This document shows positions 17,738 to 21,603 of a stretch of 21,603 nt of DNA, piece by piece. Position 1 is the stretch's first letter; each line of letters opens with the position of its first letter. Origin of the DNA: Sphacelaria rigidula (Eukaryota > Phaeophyceae > Sphacelariales); assembly GCA_964200075.2 (NCBI GenBank), contig CAXNAA020000403.1, positions 1 through 21,603 of the forward strand. The letters run 5' to 3'. The notes below the pieces were generated by a model. It was not told where the DNA came from. It was given only the letters and a program-made list of their open reading frames with translations, and searched no databases. Position numbers and translations under genes: made by a program.

Positions 17738-18345
17738 GTGCAAAAGGCGCCAAATGAAGGGAAGGGATGGATAATGCATGACATAAACGTCAAGACCTAC
17801 TGCAATCATGGAACAAACGCCTTACCGATAACCGACCACATGACCTACGAGAAGGAACACCAAGCGGTACGTAGACTTCTTGAGATCTTGAAGGATAGAA
17901 GCTGGTACAGAGCGTGGGGGAATCGTTGGCAAAGCTTTCGGCAGCGAAGGTCTACTTGGGGAGCATTAGTGGAGTAGCGACTCTTGGTGAATCGTACACG
18001 GAGGGGAAAGAAGTGATGTACGAGACATCCCGATGTGAGTAAGGCCTTGTGTAATGCAAGCCGTTCTTGAACCTCACGCGGTGAAAATGACCCCCCTGGA
18101 GGAAGGTGACCAGTACAGCAGCGGGGTGAAAAAATAGAATATGCAATCGTGGGACGCCTGGATGGTTCACCATGAAGACCGCCTGGCACAAACGTGGAGT
18201 ACTTGTGTCGAAGGTGTTGAACTTGGCTTCAGGCTACGAGCCCGTGTTGGAGGCATTACTTAGTGTCGGTGAGCCAGCAAGAGGACTAAATGGCACCAGC
18301 CCCCCAACAAGTACTAGGATTGGGATATCCCAGTACCTTGCCTAG
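17738..18345 (+). pseudogene. Broken coding remnant, unknown (possibly retroelement-derived)
   Basis: Protein-like stretches follow one another in switching frames: TDHMTYEKEHQAVRRLLEIL and LKDRSWYRAWGNRWQSF up to about 17940; SAAKVYLGSISGVATLGES and EGKEVMYETSRCE up to 18038; MQAVLEPHAVKMTPLEEGDQ at 18054-18130; and MKTAWHKRGVLVSKVLNLAS with EPVLEALLSVGEPARG from 18172 to a stop at 18345. At least three frame changes would be needed to read it as one protein. Alternatively a GTGAGTAAG donor at 18035 could mark an exon end. No family is recognised. Position next to retrotransposon debris suggests a decayed element gene. Confidence 0.3.
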
Positions 18346-18602
18346 ATCCCACCAACGCACTCGAACCGATTGAGCTGGAGATTCTCTCGAAAGAAATCGA
18401 GAGAGAGAGAGACGGTGAGGAAAGGCGGGTGGAGAAGTAAAGAGTAGACGGGCACAGTACTAATAGTGCTGGTATTCGGAGTTCGTAGCGACATGACGAG
18501 AACAGAGTTGAGAAGAAAATGCAATGGAGTTGGATTATACTATTTGGCAAGAGGAGAAGTCGAAAGGGAGGGATCACTTCCGAGTCACACTAAAACAGAG
18601 CG

Positions 18603-18760
18603 CGAGCAAGCTGTGGGAAAGGATAGAAACAAGTAAGGTATGGGCATGGGTTTGAAGGGTAGGACGGAGAGTATGCATTGCTAATGGAATAACGAACCTA
18701 AGACGTAGTCCACCGGCAAACGACGAGACAGAGAGGCAGCAACAGGTGAGTGCCCGGAAG
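18603..18760 (+). mobile_element. 5' fragment of a non-LTR retrotransposon (plus strand)
   Basis: About 158 bp match, on the plus strand, the 5' end of the long minus-strand element (its sense strand from about 21504 down to 21348). Shared words are GTGGGAAAGG, ACAAGTAAGGT, GGCATGGGTT, CCTAAGACGTAGTCCAC and TGCCCGGAAG. The homology starts at the same base as the long copy's 5' boundary, and stops abruptly where the reverse-transcriptase end of the long copy begins. The fragment is therefore 5'-complete and 3'-truncated, the reverse of the usual LINE pattern. Confidence 0.75.
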
Positions 18761-21505
18761 TATGTATGCTGGTCTACAATTGGTAGTCCCTCGTCTCTCT
18801 ACTTCCATTTGAATTCTATCGGATTTTTCTTATCTTCGTTACAAGAGATTTCCGCGCATTTGTTTACGTTCGCTGTCACTCTCCATTTCCTAGTGTATCT
18901 TAGCGCCTTCTCTATCTTTTTCTGCAATCCTTCTGCTGTTCCTGGAATCCCCACAAAATTATCCTCGAACATCAATCCTGATACCATATCTTTACCCACC
19001 TTGACGCCATGGTTTGCTGCTTCTCTTTCTATTATCAGGTAATTAACAAACACCTCGAATAAGGTGGGTGATGACGTACATCCTTGTGCAACTCCTTGTA
19101 AGATATTGGAATATTCGATATTTCCCCGCCTAGCATCATAGTACTTTTGGCACATTCTGTCATCTTCTTCGCCATTCTCCACATCTTTCCTCTGATCCCA
19201 GTTTCCCTCAACTTTTCCCGCAGCCCATTCCTCCATACTGTATCATAGACTTTGTACGTCCAGAAACAAACAGTACGTTGTCAACCCGGTGTCTTTCCTA
19301 CCGTGGATAATTTTGTCCAGTGTGTACACATAGTCTACGCTACTACGGTTTGGTCTAAAACCTGCTTGTCCCTCGCTGAGTTTCTCTTTCCTCGCTAGCA
19401 TCGTTCCCACTTTATCGTTCAGAATCTGACGGAATGTTTTCACTCCGGTGCTTAGTAGCGTTATCTCTCTATAATTTTCTGGGTCAACCTTGTCTCCTTT
19501 TTCGAAAAGGTTGACTACCAGTCCTTCTCTCCACCTCTTGGGTGTGTACTCGCTTTCTCAGGTCCAGCTATACGGCATAACCATCATGGTAATCATCCCT
19601 TCTCTCCCGTACTTTATAAATTCGTTCACAATTTCTTTCGCCCCTACTGCCTTACTGTTCTTGAGTTTAGCTACAAACTTCTTCACTGCATGTCTGGTAA
19701 ATTATCTCCGAAATTCTTTGAAGCCACTATCCTCCTGTTTTGACGTCTCTACATTTGCCTCTGCCCAGGCGTTGATTTCCTTTTCCAATTCCGTGTCGAA
19801 CTTCGTGTTAGTTTGAGGTGCTCCTGGTTTATGATAGTGCTCGACTAGCACTCCTCTCTCCCCCTTCGAACGACCGGCCATTTTACTGTTCTGTGCCCGT
19901 AGTGCGGCTATGCCCTTGTTTATTTTACCTGCCTGATTACCCATGATCCATTGTATCCCTACCCACATTTGTTTCATCCCGCCATCGAAATCTTCATTCG
20001 TTTTATTCACTACATATTTCCACATTCCCTTCTTTTTCGTCTCTACCATCTTATGTTTCGCTTCGTTTCGAGCTTTAGTATGCTCCTCCCATCCTACCGT
20101 AGTGTTACTCGATATGCATCTCGCGTGGGTCTCTTTCCTTACTCTTATAGTCTCTTCGACTTCCTCATCCCACCATTTTACTGCTTTGTTGCATGCGATC
20201 AGTTGCTTCCCTCTGACTTCATCCGCTGTGTTCTTGACCAATTGATCCCATCCTTCTATGATCTTCGCTCCTGCTCGACCCGTTTCGATTTCGATATCAA
20301 CTGTACCTGCGCGTTCCAACAGCTCGGAAGATTTCGTCGCATTTTTGGCCATCTCTTCTTAGAACTCTTGCTGTTTTTTTTTCCATATCTAGTTTATCGA
20401 TTCTTCATTTGTACAACCTCCTACCTCGCCTATTTCTTTTAGCTCTCGTCTGTTGGCTTTCTGTCCATATTAGGCAATGATCTGTAGTTTGCACGTCCTC
20501 CGCGCACTCATGTACTTCCATTTCTTCACCATTTCCATGCTCCACCACTATAAAGTCAAGAACGGAATGTTCTATGTTGTTTTTGCATTTTCTAGTCTAT
20601 GTCCTTGCGCCTCAGCTTTAGTGCTCTGTCGTTCAGCGTCTTCATCTCGTTATTCTCAAGGAACTGCAGCATTTCTACCCCATCCGTGCTCTTCATATCT
20701 TCCCCATATTGCCCACTGATATCATCCGGTTGACCTGCTTCTCCAACCCTTGCATTCAAGTCTTCCACTGACATTACTTGTGTACAGCTACCGCCATCTC
20801 TCCAAACCTCTGCCGTATATCGTTTACCCTACTCTTTGATTCTGGGGATATATAGATGTTACCTACGATGTCCTTCGTTCCCAGCTCTCCTTGTATACAT
20901 ATTCATATGCTCTCTTCGAATTTCGTGTCTTCGATCACTCCAATAAATGTCACACAGGTATTCCTTGACTAAGAATCCTACTCCCCCCGCTCCCCTGCTC
21001 TTGGGCTTCTGTCCCTTCCGCTTTTCCCAATCCATGCGTACTCTTAAACTTTGCATCCTGCGTTCGCCCCCCCTTTCTCCCATGACTCTTGGATTCCCAC
21101 TTTATCTAAGTCGCGTTTGCTTACTTGTCAGGCTATCTCTATTATTTTGCGCTCGTCTGTGCCGAATCCACACACGTTCCACGATCCTATGCTCAACTTC
21201 CTCTCCGAACCATTAGCTGCTCTCGTGTTGTCTACTGTTCTCTCTCCGTCTCTCTCATTTCTACTTTCCCTCGCTTGACAGTTCTGCCCCTCGCCGGCTT
21301 GGTCTTTGTCTAGTTGATTCGGGCCTCTATGTCTCCTTCCCTTCCCCTTCCGGGCATTCACCTTCTCCTGCTTCTCTTTCCTGCCGGTTACCCGTGGACT
21401 ACGTCTTAGGTTTGTTGTTCCGTCAGTAATACATGCTCTCCATCCTACCCTTCTAACCCATGCCGACACCTTACTTGTCTCTACCCTTTCCCACTCCATG
21501 CTCGT
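18761..21505 (-). mobile_element. Non-LTR (LINE-type) retrotransposon, APE endonuclease + reverse transcriptase, dead and 3'-truncated
   Basis: Reading leftwards from the right: an Arg/Lys-rich N-terminal region (to about 21200); an apurinic-type endonuclease domain starting SIGSWNVCGFG, then VGIQESWE, DLNARVGE and TDHCLIWT (about 21195-20450); a charged linker (20352-19702); and a reverse transcriptase with SEGQAGFRPNRSSVDYVYTL (about 19380), LFLDV, GVAQGCTSSPTLF, GLMFEDNFVGI and KWRVTANVNKC (to about 18830). Several frameshifts and stops break it (for example after FKEFRR at 19702 and in LFLDVQSL near 19243). The catalytic FADD box reads FEDN. The element ends at VDQHTY (about 18761), losing everything C-terminal and the 3' UTR. 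It would copy itself by target-primed reverse transcription if intact. This copy cannot. Confidence 0.9.
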
Positions 21506-21603
21506 GAATGGTGGGGCACCCGTGAGGCAGTGCATAAGCCGTCTCTGTCTCTGGAAGTGGCGATACCAGAAGAAAAAGCAACTCATTGGAGGCTGTCATC
21601 CAA
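21506..21603 (+). repeat. Partial copy (C) of the 310-bp repeat at the window edge
   Basis: GGTGGGGCACC, GGCAGTGCATAA, GGAAGTGGCGATACCAGAA, AAGCAACTCATTGGAGGCTG and GTCATC follow the start of copy A and the inverted copy B. It is cut by the end of the window. It directly abuts the 5' boundary of the retrotransposon. On the minus strand it forms a short frame (MSCFFFWYRHFQRQ) fused to the element's N-terminal frame. Confidence 0.75.

Noticed and set aside
18603-21505. Single LINE with twin-priming inversion
   Set aside because: The inverted left part and the right end both contain the same 5' region, so two copies or a duplication are required.

Overview
The window is nuclear DNA of an intron-bearing eukaryote. 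Its best gene has GT-AG introns of 0.4 to 3.6 kb, and the rest is dominated by decayed non-LTR retrotransposon, MITE, foldback and satellite sequence. An NADPH-oxidase/ferric-reductase gene with long repeat-filled introns would fit a macroalga (red or brown) or another large-genome protist. The lineage cannot be fixed from the sequence alone.

Positions 1-9064, minus strand: the 5' part of a NOX/ferric-reductase family gene in six exons, 517 codons, running off the left edge. All reading phases close. All four haem-ligand histidines are in exon 4, the FAD domain and the start of the NADPH-binding fold are in exon 6, and two extra hydrophobic segments lie at the N-terminus. Its introns carry two copies of a large foldback element (5125-5576 and 7313-7728), which flank exon 3. 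They also carry members of a 310-bp dispersed repeat family (3741-4113 and 1124-1228) and microsatellites. Upstream of the start, 9302-9458 holds four irregularly spaced copies of an AACAACCTGTTAATTT-like motif.

Positions 9500-15550: sparse. There is a possible small two-exon plus-strand gene (10077-10357), a 537-bp Tc1/mariner-like MITE (11996-12532), a probable minus-strand gene of unknown family with at least two exons in matching phase (14793-14520 and 13682-13343), a second full copy of the 310-bp repeat (14851-15160), and a possible coding stretch at 15299-15523.

Positions 15930-17428: a 63-bp tandem satellite, split by a second copy of the same MITE (16754-17285). The interrupted satellite unit adds up to exactly 63 bp once the TA target duplication is removed.

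Positions 17430-21603: a broken plus-strand coding remnant (17738-18345), a short 5' fragment of a non-LTR retrotransposon on the plus strand (18603-18760), and directly abutting it a long, dead copy of the same element on the minus strand (18761-about 21505: endonuclease, linker, reverse transcriptase). Its 5' end abuts a third copy of the 310-bp repeat at the right edge.

No complete novel system was demonstrated. The most unusual items are the foldback pair around one exon, the MITE-in-satellite insertion, the chimeric retrotransposon junction, and the two-exon gene of unknown family.
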